Part shown: piece after piece, positions 20,420-30,272 of the stretch
Layout of the letters: each line of letters opens with the position of its first letter
Position numbering within the stretch: the stretch's first letter is position 1
From: Ceratorhiza oryzae-sativae
Taxonomy: Eukaryota; Basidiomycota; Agaricomycetes; Cantharellales; Ceratobasidiaceae
Reading direction: 5' to 3'
Assembly: GCA_030998015.1 (NCBI GenBank)
Contig: JARWMV010000019.1
Location: forward strand, 124,001-188,000
Length of the DNA: 64,000 nucleotides
Position numbers and translations under genes: made by a program
The notes under the pieces: model-generated
What the model saw: only the letters and a program-made list of their open reading frames with translations
Database searches by the model: none
What the model was told of the DNA's origin: nothing

Positions 20420-22398
20420 TGTTGTGACCCTCTGGATGCTTCCTTGTGAAGCACTTAAGTAGTGGCTGCATTGATGGTTTGGTGCTATGCAGTATGTATT
20501 GAGCATTCTAGTTACAGTGTTTGCTATGGTCTATGGTGGTTGACAAGATAAAGCAAGCTGAGGCATCCAGTCTTGCTTTATCCTGTTACAGGTCAGGGTA
20601 CACTTGAATATCTAGAGCTTAAGCAAATGTAGATATGTTAGTATACACTAATTGTACTCAATACTTCTTAGACTAGAGTAAGAAGGCTCAAAGTAGTTGC
20701 AATGCAATCAAGTAACACTCAAGGTAGTCTTAATCTTCACAGTGTAAACTGACTAATTTATAGGTATAAAGAGCAAGACTACTATGGTCAGGTTCCCTTA
20801 GATATCTTAAATGTAGTTCAGCCCTAGTCGCTTGGACTAACTGATACTGATCTTAATACTAGACTTAAGCGATAGCTTATAGGATAGATGGTGGGCTGCC
20901 TAATGCGTGTACTTCCTCAGCTACAGGTACTTAGATTTCCTCTAATAGCTGGTACTTAATGTCACGCTCAATCAGGCAATATTGTATCCTTATATATCTC
21001 TGTATATAAGATACAATGAATCAGACAGTATATAACTAATATGGTACTTTATTCCTCAGTACTAGTTATATAAGAAATCACACACAGACAAGAGAAATAG
21101 AAAGAGAAAAGAAACCAATAACTGGTCTGGGTTGAGTAAGAGGAGGGTGGTCTGGAAGGGCCTCAGAGGAGGTCCTTTTATACCCTGAGGAGGGCATTCC
21201 AGAGCCAAATAGATGCATGCATGCCAGTGCAATCATCAAAAGAGGGTAATACTATACTTGGGGTACACCCTAGCCTAGTATAGGATAAAAGAGTGAAGAC
21301 AGGGTGTGGATCGAAGGCATTGATGCATCTGAGACCTGCTATTGGCTTGTAGATCATATTATCATAGTATATACATGTAATGAACGGAGGCTACATCTCA
21401 GTGAGTCATAAAGTGAGTCAGAGAAGCTTCTGGATCAATTTGGGAAGCTCTCCTGACTCACTGGAGTCATTAGATCTTGATTGATGGTCCAGTAAGATTC
21501 TAATGATCTTCGGGCCATTCCGGCGCAAGGATCTGGTGGATCGCGACGATCTTTGGGCAGCAGATACTGCCAAAGATTAGCTATCGATAGAGCATAAGAT
21601 CGCTTTGATAGTGTAAGCGGTTGCCAAGATATGAGCAGTGCAATGTTGTAATCAATATCTCCTGATAAGAGGAAATATTGCAACCTCTATATCTCTCTGA
21701 GTTCTTAAGATAAAATCGCGATAAAATATGCGTTGGAAGGAGGAGATTTTGTACTATTTAATAGAACACAAATAGTACGATTTCAGACGCATACAAATTC
21801 ATTTAATTTCAAGAAAAATTACAGAGGCATTGCTTCAGGTTGGCAGAGCAGACTAAAATAATAGAAAAATGTTAGTGATCCATAACATATCCTTCTTATA
21901 TATACCTGCCACTGCGGTGGCTGTGGATGTATTATCTAAGCACAATCTGCAGTAGGTGTAGGTTATGTATAGTACTATGGGTTAGGTAATTGTTTGTCTT
22001 AAGTTTGTGTGGCTCCGAATCTTATAGAGCCGCGCAAGGTCCAAGTGGTAGGCACTGAGGTCACGTGATCCTGCCGTAAGTGCCAAGATCACATGACAAC
22101 TTGCTCCTTGCTCCAAGTAACAATGGAGAGAAATGCTGGAGCAAGTTCAGGGTAACCACCATAGGTGCTGTGGTCACATGATCCTGCTGTAAGTGCCAAG
22201 ACCACGTGACAACTTGCTCCTTGCTCCAAGTAACAAGGGAGAGAAATGCTGGAGCAAGTTCAGGGTAACCACTGTAAGCGCCAGTTAAGCGCCAAGGTCA
22301 CATGACCTTGTATATGGCTTGTTCCGCTTTAGGAAAAATGCCATAAATCCATAAAAATATTCAGTTATTTTGTTATGTCTGTTTGACAGGTCATAACA
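20420..22398 (-). repeat. Gypsy-2 5' LTR, interrupted by LTR1
   Basis: LTR sequence at 20,420-20,583 continues at 21,893-22,398 after the LTR1 insertion. The ends are TGTTGTGACC and GGTCATAACA. It has two tandem units like the 3' LTR, with several CACGTG sites decayed to CACATG. Confidence 0.85.
20584..21887 (-). mobile_element. Solo LTR, family LTR1 (copy 2)
   Basis: TGTTACAGGTC start, GATCCATAACA end, 1,304 bp, with a perfect TATCC duplication at 20,579-20,583 and 21,888-21,892. It is the only full-length LTR1 copy in the window with matching flanks. Transcription signals face left. Confidence 0.9.
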
Positions 22399-24365
22399 TC
22401 TTCAACCAAGTTGAGGGCAAAGCAGTGGATGGATAGGTGTCTGAACCACCCACGCAGATGGCAGCGCTGGTCTTCTGTAAAGGTTTGTGCCACTGAGGGC
22501 CATGTGTTCCATCAGAGATGTACTTGAGCAAGAGCAAGATAGAACAAGAAAAATAGACCCTTTCCCAAGTCTATTGGAGTAGGAAGGTGACCTCTGTTGC
22601 TCAACTAATTAAGGGCAATGAGCAACCCCACCTCTTGTTGATGAAAGAGATTAGAGAACCAAAGCTTGTTACAATGTGTGAGGGACCCAACCCTTGGTCA
22701 GTGAGCAGCTGCATCTGTGAAGACTGGTAGCACTTCAACTGATATAGGTATGCAAGGTTTCACAGAGGCACATACAGTGGGCCACAAATCAAATGGGACA
22801 TGTGACCATCTGACAGAGAATCATCTGTAAAAGATGAAGGATAGGCAACATCAGACACATGTATTAGCAGAATATATAGCTATATGCCATATGATTTCCC
22901 TGGCAAAATTTTAGGACAACAGCTTGACTCTATGGCAAGATAATGTTTGGAGAAATTTTTGGTTGTCCCATTTGATTTGACAATTTGTACCTGCATGCTC
23001 ATGCTGGGTAAAAACAGGCTAGCCTGCTCATCTCCTGGGCAATTTATCTAAAAAGAAACATGCCAGGCACCATTGAAACACCATAAGAGTATGTTTTCAG
23101 AGTTTCAGAAAGTTGGGATGCACTACTAGAAAGTTATAGACTGTTGAAGATGCTAGGTTTGCATGCTCTCCCACCCCTTGTTTCACACTGATTTAGGCAG
23201 TTCATCTAATGCAAATGACATTAAGACATTCAATGATCATTTATAAGCTCTAAATGCATGAATGAAACCAGCTAAGAGGCACATACAGGAGTGGAAGTAG
23301 CTGGGATACATTTCCATGCATACACCCAATGGGATAAACCAGTCATGCTGAGGGCAGGAGTTCAGCTGGAAGTCTAAAAGCTACATGGATTATAGTACCC
23401 CTGGGAGGGAATCTTTGATCCAAGTTTCAAGGGGACAGGGCAAAGACAAGGAAAGTTACAGACCATGCAGTGCAAATGGTCTCCAATCTCATAGTAAATC
23501 TGATCAAAAAGTCCAATTTTGGTACTGCATGGTCTGTAACTTTCCTTGTCTTTGCCCTGTCCCCTTGAAACTTGGATCAAAGATTCCCTCCCAGGGGTAC
23601 TATAATCCATGTAGCTTTTAGACTTCCAGCTGAACTCCTGCCCTCAGCATGACTGGTTTATCCCATTGGGTGTATGCATGGAAATGTATCCCAGCTACTT
23701 CCACTCCTGTATGTGCCTCTTAGCTGGTTTCATTCATGCATTTAGAGCTTATAAATGATCATTGAATGTCTTAATGTCATTTGTATTAGATGAACTGCCT
23801 AAATCAGTGTGAAACAAGGGGTGGGAGAGCATGCAAACCTAGCATCTTCAACAGTCTATAACTTTCTAGTAGTGCATCCCAACTTGCTGAAACTCTGAAA
23901 ACATACTCTTATGGTGTTTCAATGGTGCCTGGCATGTTTCTTTTTAGATAAATTGCCCAGGAGATGAGCAGGCTAGCCTGTTTTTACCCAGCATGAGCAT
24001 GCAGGTACAAATTGTCAAATCAAATGGGACAACCAAAAATTTCTCCAAACATTATCTTGCCATAGAGTCAAGCTGTTGTCCTAAAATTTTGCCAGGGAAA
24101 TCATATGGCATATAGCTATATATTCTGCTAATACATGTGTCTGATGTTGCCTATCCTTCATCTTTTACAGATGATTCTCTGTCAGATGGTCACATGTCCC
24201 ATTTGATTTGTGGCCCACTGTATAGGGCAACGATGTCTTGTGGCTGTGGATAGGTGGAGTGGGATTGGGGAAGGCAACAGGGAGTTATCTTGAGACAACA
24301 CCAATGGCATTCCAGACGTATCCCAGACAACACTGAGACTTACGATTATCAAGAACTTGACCTGA
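22399..24365 (-). mobile_element. Gypsy-1 copy A 5' region with foldback insertion
   Basis: 22,399-22,774 and 24,221-24,365 align with 60,550-61,075 of the other Gypsy-1 copy, including the start of the upstream ORF described there. Between them lies the foldback element. The primer-binding site should lie directly left of 24,366. Confidence 0.75.
22775..24220. mobile_element. Foldback element, 697-bp inverted arms, TA duplication
   Basis: Arms at 22,775-23,471 and 23,524-24,220 are almost perfect reverse complements (I saw only a few mismatches), with a 52-bp loop. The ends read CAGTGGGCCACAAATC, similar in style to the Tc1 ends in this window, and TA flanks both sides (22,773-22,774 and 24,221-24,222). 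The empty site is seen in the other Gypsy-1 copy near 60,930 (CACATATAGGGC). No transposase is encoded, and the 78-codon ORFs on each strand are mirror images of the arms. Confidence 0.9.
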
Positions 24366-24740
24366 TGTCAACGACAACAAGTCAGGCAACAAGGAAAATA
24401 GTAAGAAAGAAAAGAACTTGTATTTGACAAGAGGTCAAGTCCTTGAGGAGTCCTCTGCAAACTTGACCCAGTTTATATACATGGTACAAGCCACATCATA
24501 ACAAACAAGTCTGTACAGTGAGTCATGACCAATAAGAGATAGAAGCAATAGAAGCAACTGCGGAACTGCAGAATTTCACATCAGAGTTGAAATACATCTT
24601 GGTTATCAGTCTGGAACATCCCCTGAATCACATGACACAGATATACCATAAAAGGCAAGTATATTTTGAAAATGATCTCATAAAATGTAATAAATCAAGA
24701 AAATATTATAAAGTGGATATATGCGTGTCAGTTTGTGACA
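24366..24740 (-). repeat. Gypsy-1 5' LTR
   Basis: 375 bp, TGTCAACGACAACAAG to GTTTGTGACA on the plus strand, nearly identical to the 3' LTR at 4,416-4,790 and followed by the CATGT target duplication. Confidence 0.9.
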
Positions 24741-24745
24741 CATGT

Positions 24746-25370
24746 CAGGGAATCAATGATTTTGAATTGGTTGAGGTACACCACAACAGGGAAGTGCTCA
24801 AGTTGCAATTGAACCAGTACTGCATAGTCATGTTGGGGAAGGGCTTTGGCCATCTTGAAGAAGTTGAGTGACAGGAAGGTTGGGTCCAGGTTCTGTAGTC
24901 TATCTTTTCTCATTGTGTCTTCAACTTCTTCCTTCCATCAATGCAGCAGTAGTTTTCAGAATATACAAATCACCACTGTGGGGTTGACTGGAATGCATCC
25001 TCTCAGATGGTTTGGGAGTGATTTGATTTGACTTCTGCTGCCTTGTCCTGCATCCCTTGCTGCTTCATCCACCTTCTCATTCCCATCCACCCCCTTGTGG
25101 CCTGGTATCCATCTTGCTTCAATTCTTGCTTGTCCATGCCTCTCTGATGCCCTGCACACTAAAGATGCCATGTCAGTGAACATGTTTGATAACTGCTTCA
25201 TCTTTCCCACCTCCAGTGTGTGCAGCACCACCTGGTTATCCATAAATATAACTGAGTCTTCAACCAGCCATCTCTCTGTCTCTAGTAGGTGCAGGCCTAG
25301 CTGCAAGCCTATGATCTCTGCCTCATACACCTCATGCTCCTTGTCTGAGCCTAGGTACACCTTTAGAGGA
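24746..25370 (-). pseudogene. LINE ORF2, RNase H part
   Basis: The frame encodes an RNase H domain: VYEAEIIGLQLGL with the second acidic residue, a central FMDNQ, and RWIPGHKGVDGNEKVDEAA near the end, as in Tad/I-type LINEs. It breaks near 24,955 (TAG/TAA-type stops in the linker) and then continues to the Gypsy-1 insertion. Its upstream end joins an LTR1 fragment at 25,371 rather than the RT domain, so a piece of ORF2 between RT and RNase H is missing. Confidence 0.75.
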
Positions 25371-25661
25371 TAAATCGCTTTGATAGCATCAGCAGTTGCC
25401 AAGATATGAGCAGTGCGATGTTGTAATCAATTTCTCCTGATAAGAGGAAATATTGCAACCTCTATATCTCTCTGAGTTCTTAAGATAAAATCACGATAAA
25501 ATATGTGTTGGAAAGAGGAGATTTTGTACTATTTAATGAAATACAAATAGTACAAATTCAGGTGCATACAAATTCATTTTATTTCAAGAAAATTACAGAG
25601 GCATTGCTTGAGGTTGGCAGAGCAGACTAAAATAATAGAAAAATGTTAGTGATCCATAACA
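25371..25661 (-). mobile_element. LTR1 fragment (terminal 291 bp)
   Basis: Matches the last part of LTR1 (compare 21,599-21,887), ending GATCCATAACA at 25,661. The left boundary is internal to the LTR, so the fragment is truncated. It replaces the segment of LINE ORF2 between RT and RNase H, with no target duplication visible. Confidence 0.8.
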
Positions 25662-27440
25662 GTAGGATGCCTGTGCATGCATTGAGTGCATCAGTTGGTG
25701 ATGTTTGTAAGGCCCTGGTGATGTTGAGTGCCAAGATGCATTGAATCAACTGCAAGTGTTTTGTGAAGCCTGATGCACCAAGTTCTCTGGTTCCAAGCTT
25801 GTTCCTGCACATGTGTTCCCACCAGACATCAGCTGCATATGTCACTTTCAGTAGAAAAACTGCCTGATGTACACAACATGCCACCTCTGGCTTCAGACCA
25901 TGCCTTGTTCTGGATACCTTCCTCAAGAGGTTAACCCAAGTTGTGGCTGTCTTCAGCACTCCTGCTCTCTGCTCTCCCCATCTCAACTCCTTGTTGAAAA
26001 ACACTCCCAGAAAGCAGTGAAATCTGACTGGCTTGATTTGCACATTGCTGATCTGAATCAACTTTGCTTTCTTCTCCTTGCTCCTCATAAATCCAACTAA
26101 TGCCATCTTGTCCAATGTGAACTTTGACATGTGTGCCTCTGCCCACTTCAGAGCTCCCCCTTCCCTTTCCATCATATCCTTGAGCATCTCCTCCACCTGC
26201 TCCATAGTTGCCACCCTTGTCAACAGAGCCACATCATCAATATATCCAACTGCCAGCTCCTCCCTCTTGCCCCTCCCTGTTGGTGCTTGAACCACCCTAA
26301 TTAGGTCACTGTTGTAAAAAATATAGAAAATACAAGAGAGTGGACAGCCCTGGTCTATCCTGTGTTTAATTTCAAACTTTTCAGATTCATAGTTGTCAAA
26401 TTTGAGCACAGTGGTCTGACCAGCTAGTTTGTGTTCCATCCATGTTACATAGTCCTCAGGAATTCCATTTTTCTGTAGATTGTGTGCCAACCTGGCAGGG
26501 CTTGCATTTGGGAATGCACCTGAGATGTCTAGGAAGAGCCCAGCTACTACATCTCTGTTGTGCCATGCATTCTTGATGAACAAGGTAAGCATGTGCATAG
26601 AGTCAGATGTCATGCACCCTTGTCTACCTCCAAAGTGGTGCTCAGGTAGTAGATTCCACTTTTCTGCTATTCTGTTGAGTTCTTCCACCACACAAGCCAA
26701 CAGTAGTTTTGGAATGACATTAAGGAGTGCAATTGGTCAATAGGCTTTGGGTTTCATATAGTCCAGTTTTCCTGGTTTCTGTAGAACAATAGTAGTTGAT
26801 TCTCACCAGGCTTGCAGGTAGTATTTCAGAGTGAAGGTTGCTCAGTAGAGGGGTACTAGTAGGGGTACAAGCATGTCAGCACAGTGTATGTAGATGCAGT
26901 TGGGTATTCCATCTGGGCCAGGTGCTTTATATGGGTGGAGTTTAGCAATCACTTGATGCAGCTGTGCACCTGTCACTCTTCAGAATGGTTCTACATTGTC
27001 AATGTAGTCCTCTTCATCAGATGGTGCATTAGCTTCAGGAGTTGGGAAGAAGGTGTCATAGAAAACTGATCCCTTCTCCTCATTTGCTTTGCATTCTCAT
27101 TTCTCACCATCTGGTTCATTGACTATTAGGGTGGGGATCCTAGTTGCACCTCCATCCCCTTTAGCACTCATGAGATATCTGTGGGCTATCCATAGGTCAT
27201 CTGTGTCAGCTGTGTTGATGAAGTTATTCCAGCACAGCTTCTGTGAATCCTTCAGTGCATTTCTGAAGTCTTCTTCAGCCTGTTTAAGTTCATTGTACAC
27301 CAGGTGACCCATCTTGTAATCATAACAGTTAACTGTTCTACTCAGCTTGTTTTTTTGCTTTCCAAAGTTCCATGAGCTGGGGTGTCCACCAGCATTTTGA
27401 GTGCAGGCTCTGTTTGACTGCCAGGACCAATTCTTCAATA
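25662..27440 (-). pseudogene. LINE ORF2, reverse transcriptase part
   Basis: An open frame from about 26,700 to 25,662 contains RT motifs: GGRQGCMTSD, GLFLDISGAF, QGCPLSCIFY and the active-site box GYIDDVALL. Upstream to about 27,440 more fragments of the same protein appear in several frames (linker between endonuclease and RT), broken by stops. The family is the Tad/I group of non-LTR elements. It lacks the connection to RNase H because of the LTR1 fragment. Confidence 0.8.
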
Positions 27441-27472
27441 GTCACTTGGATAGCTTGAATTAAGTCTCCTAG

Positions 27473-28229
27473 TCACTTGTTGAAGTTCCTAATCAAGGTG
27501 ACTTTCTCTGTAGGCAGCACATCAGTTTGAATTTTAAGTTTTTCTTTGAACTCATCCCAATTGGTCTTCATGTAGTTCCTTTGTGTTTCTGTCTTTGCCC
27601 TCTTGCATGCAAGATTTATCACTGTGTGGATTGCAAAGTGATTGGTTGAAGAGATGTTCAGGTCAGGGGTGGCCATGCAGAGATTGACATTATCCTTGAG
27701 CCTTGACAAAATAAACATGTTGTCTAGCCTGGAGAGGTTTTTAGTAGTGTACAATTTATGTTAGGCATCCCACTGGGTAGGGTCATAACAAGGTTGTAGT
27801 TTGAGGTCAGCTCAATCAATTTCTCTGCTGCCTCCAGTCATGCATCTGTACAAAGGTGTTCGTTCCTTGGTTCATCCTAGAGTGGGTGGTGTTGATTGAA
27901 ATTGCCTAGCAATATAATGTTGATGTTCCTAGGTAGGCTTGCTAGGTGGGACTCCAAGAGCTCAATTGTGTTGTTGTGTGCACTGTCATTATAGACATTA
28001 TAGATCCTAGTTTTCCCCTGGGAAGTTTCAAGTTTGACTGCTGTGACATCTGCAATTCCTAGTGCTATTGTTTGCCAGCAGTTGGTCAAGAGTTTTCAGT
28101 CAACTAGTAGTAGCAATCTAGAGTGTGGTTGGCTGTCCTGAAGGTGGTTCATAGGATAGACTGAGATTCATTTAGATGTTATTCCAATGGCATTTTTATT
28201 GTTGAGGGCCAGTTCCTGCATGGCTAGTA
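27473..28229 (-). pseudogene. LINE ORF2, endonuclease part (downstream of Tc1)
   Basis: Fragments of an APE-type endonuclease: NVYNDSAHNNT, IILLGNFNQHHPL (position of the GDFN-type motif, Asp replaced by Asn) and LSRLDNMFI near the end. Several stops and frame changes separate them. The upstream end is the TA of the Tc1 insertion at 28,228-28,229, and the start of the same domain lies beyond it at 29,843-29,971. Confidence 0.7.
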
Positions 28230-29842
28230 CACTGGCTCACAAAAGAAATGCAGCACGTGACATTAAAATATTCGAGCCATGACTCTGTGAGATACCTGGC
28301 ATTTAGAGCATAAATGCATTAGTAAATATCATGTGTAGAGGCATAGAGAATATGTGCAGAAAATATCTAACAATTTGGCACAGTTGTCATGATGGGAGGT
28401 GGCTTGTAAGTCATGGGTAGCTGCATTACTTTTGTAATGCAACACCCTGAAGCACCTGTCCAACGCAATATGCAAGGCATGGTCATATTTTGGATGAGAT
28501 TCAAAGCATATACAGATAGAATAAGATCAATACTCAGTATTCCTGCCCCTTGCTTGGATTACAGCTTGCACTCTATGAGGAAGAGACTCATACAAATGGT
28601 CAATGAAATCTTGAGGTACACAATGCCACTCCTCCTGAAAAGTGTCCTGTGGTTCCTCTAGATTACTTGGCAAAACACACCTAGAATGAACTTTCCAATC
28701 CACATAACTCCACACATGCTCGATTATATTCAAATCCGGGCTCTGAGCTGGCCATGGCAAGACATGAATTGACTTGGCACTTAGCCAATCCTGGGCCACA
28801 TGTGAAGTATGTTTCAGGTTGTTGTCCTGTTGAAATATTATCTGTTTTTTTGACAGTTTTGTGTCTTTTAGCATCCCTAGAATTCCCTCCTGTAGTATTT
28901 CTGTGTAATAACACCCAGTCAAGGTTCTGTGGATACAGACAAGTTGCCCAACACTGTGTTGGTGGATGGCCCCCCATGTCATGAGACTGCTGCTGCCATG
29001 TTTCACAGTTTTTCAAGTATATTGTGGATCTGTTACCTTCCCTATTGTTCTATATGCATACTGGCACCCATCTGAGCCAAATAAATTGACTTTCTTCTCA
29101 TCTGATTACATCATGCAAGCCCAATCAGCTGCTGTCCAAGTTGCTTGTTTGCAGCACCAGGTGAGCTGAATTTGCTTGTTGACATGCAAGATGAGTGGAA
29201 TGCGACACCATATATACACTTTAAGCCCAATCAACTTGAGATTTCAATGCACAGTCTGGACACTGACATGGGGAAAAAGGTGGTTGTGGATCTGCACCAC
29301 ATTGCTAGTTTGGCCTTGAGCAAGTGAGAGCCCAGCAAATTTAGCATCAGAGACAGTGAGGATGTGTGGGTGACCAGACTTAGCAGCCACAGATGTCAAA
29401 CTGCAGGTTTTATGGTTACAGGTGTAGATGCAACTGGCTGTTGTTGGGTGAACACCAACTGTGGGTCTGATCTTGCAGAACAACATCCCCTGATGGTGTA
29501 GCTTGTTGATTTGAGTGTGAACTTCAGGTGTAGCATAGCAAGTCATGACAGATAGCCTATGGAGTATGTTTTTTGGTGTGGTGGACATATGAAAGAGCAG
29601 TAAGTTTGTGGGAATGGCTCAAGGTAAGGTTACATTACAAAAGTAATGCAGCTACCCACAACTTACAAGCCACCTCCCATCATGACAACTGCACTGAATT
29701 GTTAGATATTTTGTGCACATATTCTCTATGCCTCTACACATGATATTTACTAATGCATTTATGCTCTAAATGCTGGGTATCTCACAGAGTCATGGCTTGA
29801 AGATTTTAATGTCACATGCTGCATTTCTTTTGTGAGCCAGTG
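28230..29842 (-). mobile_element. Tc1 element 1 with about 210-bp TIRs
   Basis: CACTGGCTCAC...GTGAGCCAGTG ends, 1,613 bp, flanked by TA at 28,228-28,229 and 29,843-29,844. The inverted repeats run about 210 bp (28,230-28,440 and 29,633-29,842). It is inserted in the endonuclease domain of the LINE. Confidence 0.9.
28527..29588 (-). pseudogene. Tc1 transposase (element 1)
   Basis: Starts at ATG 29,588 with a helix-turn-helix-like N-terminus (GVHPTTASCIY) and continues to a DDE catalytic domain: SDEKKVNLFGSDG (first Asp), QQDNNLKHTS (second Asp) and SPDLNIIEHVW (Glu), giving the DD34E spacing of Tc1. The stop is next to 28,527. In-frame stops occur near 29,244, 29,104 and 29,010, so it is inactive. 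Length, about 350 codons, is normal for the family. Confidence 0.85.
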
Positions 29843-29971
29843 TATATCCCATTTGCCTGGATGTGCCACTTTCATAAGGTTGTGGTGAGCAAAGGGAGAT
29901 GTGTTGATGTTTTGCTGCCATATCCTGAGTTTTCCTAGTTCCAAGTTATCTGTGTTAGGTTGTCTAGGCAT
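29843..29971 (-). pseudogene. LINE ORF2 start, endonuclease N-terminus
   Basis: The frame from about 29,971 gives LRIWQQNINTSPFAHHNLM, the typical beginning of a Tad-type endonuclease, followed by GKWDI, where the Tc1 insertion cuts it. The other half resumes at 28,229 (LAMQELALNN). Confidence 0.75.
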
Positions 29972-30272
29972 GAGCAGTTTCCTGGGGCACTAGCATGCTG
30001 GTAGGCAAAGGGGTCAGGGTGTTGGTGTATTCAGTGAGTGTCACTTGTCTAGGGGGGATGACTGATCTGCCAGGTGCTGGTTGAGCTAAGTTATCCAGTT
30101 GTGGGTGGATTTCCTGGGGGCCTAGTGTTGGTTTGACCAGGGTTGGTGCTGGAGCATATGTGTGTTCCTTGTGTGTGTGGGGGTTGGAAACATTGCTCCA
30201 TCTCTCCAGCTCCAAGGAGCTCCCAGGTCCACAATTCACTAGTAACATAGAAACATAGCAGTTCTGTGGGAT

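Larger units (their letters stand above)
9834..22398 (-). mobile_element. Gypsy-2, chromodomain Gypsy element with accessory block
   Basis: LTRs at 9,834-10,502 (3') and 20,420-22,398 (5', interrupted) share TGT..GTGACC and GGTCATAACA ends. On the minus strand the order is 5' LTR, gag (20,299-17,575, interrupted), pol (17,557-14,144), a 3.6-kb accessory block (14,100-10,560) and polypurine tract, then 3' LTR. It sits inside Gypsy-1, but the 5-bp flanks (CCAAA and TCTTC) do not match. About 680 bp present in the other Gypsy-1 copy is missing at the site. The accessory block could be part of the element or a later insertion into it. Confidence 0.8.
4416..24740 (-). mobile_element. Gypsy-1 copy A, full element with nested insertions
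   Basis: Two LTRs of 375 bp (4,416-4,790 and 24,366-24,740) bound the element and are flanked by identical CATGT target duplications at 4,411-4,415 and 24,741-24,745. Inside, on the minus strand, lie pol (8,308-4,778), gag (9,696-8,305) and a 5' region (24,365-22,399). Gypsy-2 occupies 9,834-22,398 and a foldback element occupies 22,775-24,220. Without the insertions the element would be about 6.3 kb. A second copy lies at 55,575-61,451. The comparison shows about 680 bp missing here at the Gypsy-2 insertion point. Confidence 0.85.

Noticed and set aside
23374..23621. Mirror-image 78-codon ORFs on both strands
   Set aside because: They are the two arms of the foldback palindrome read in opposite directions, with no domain or independent support.
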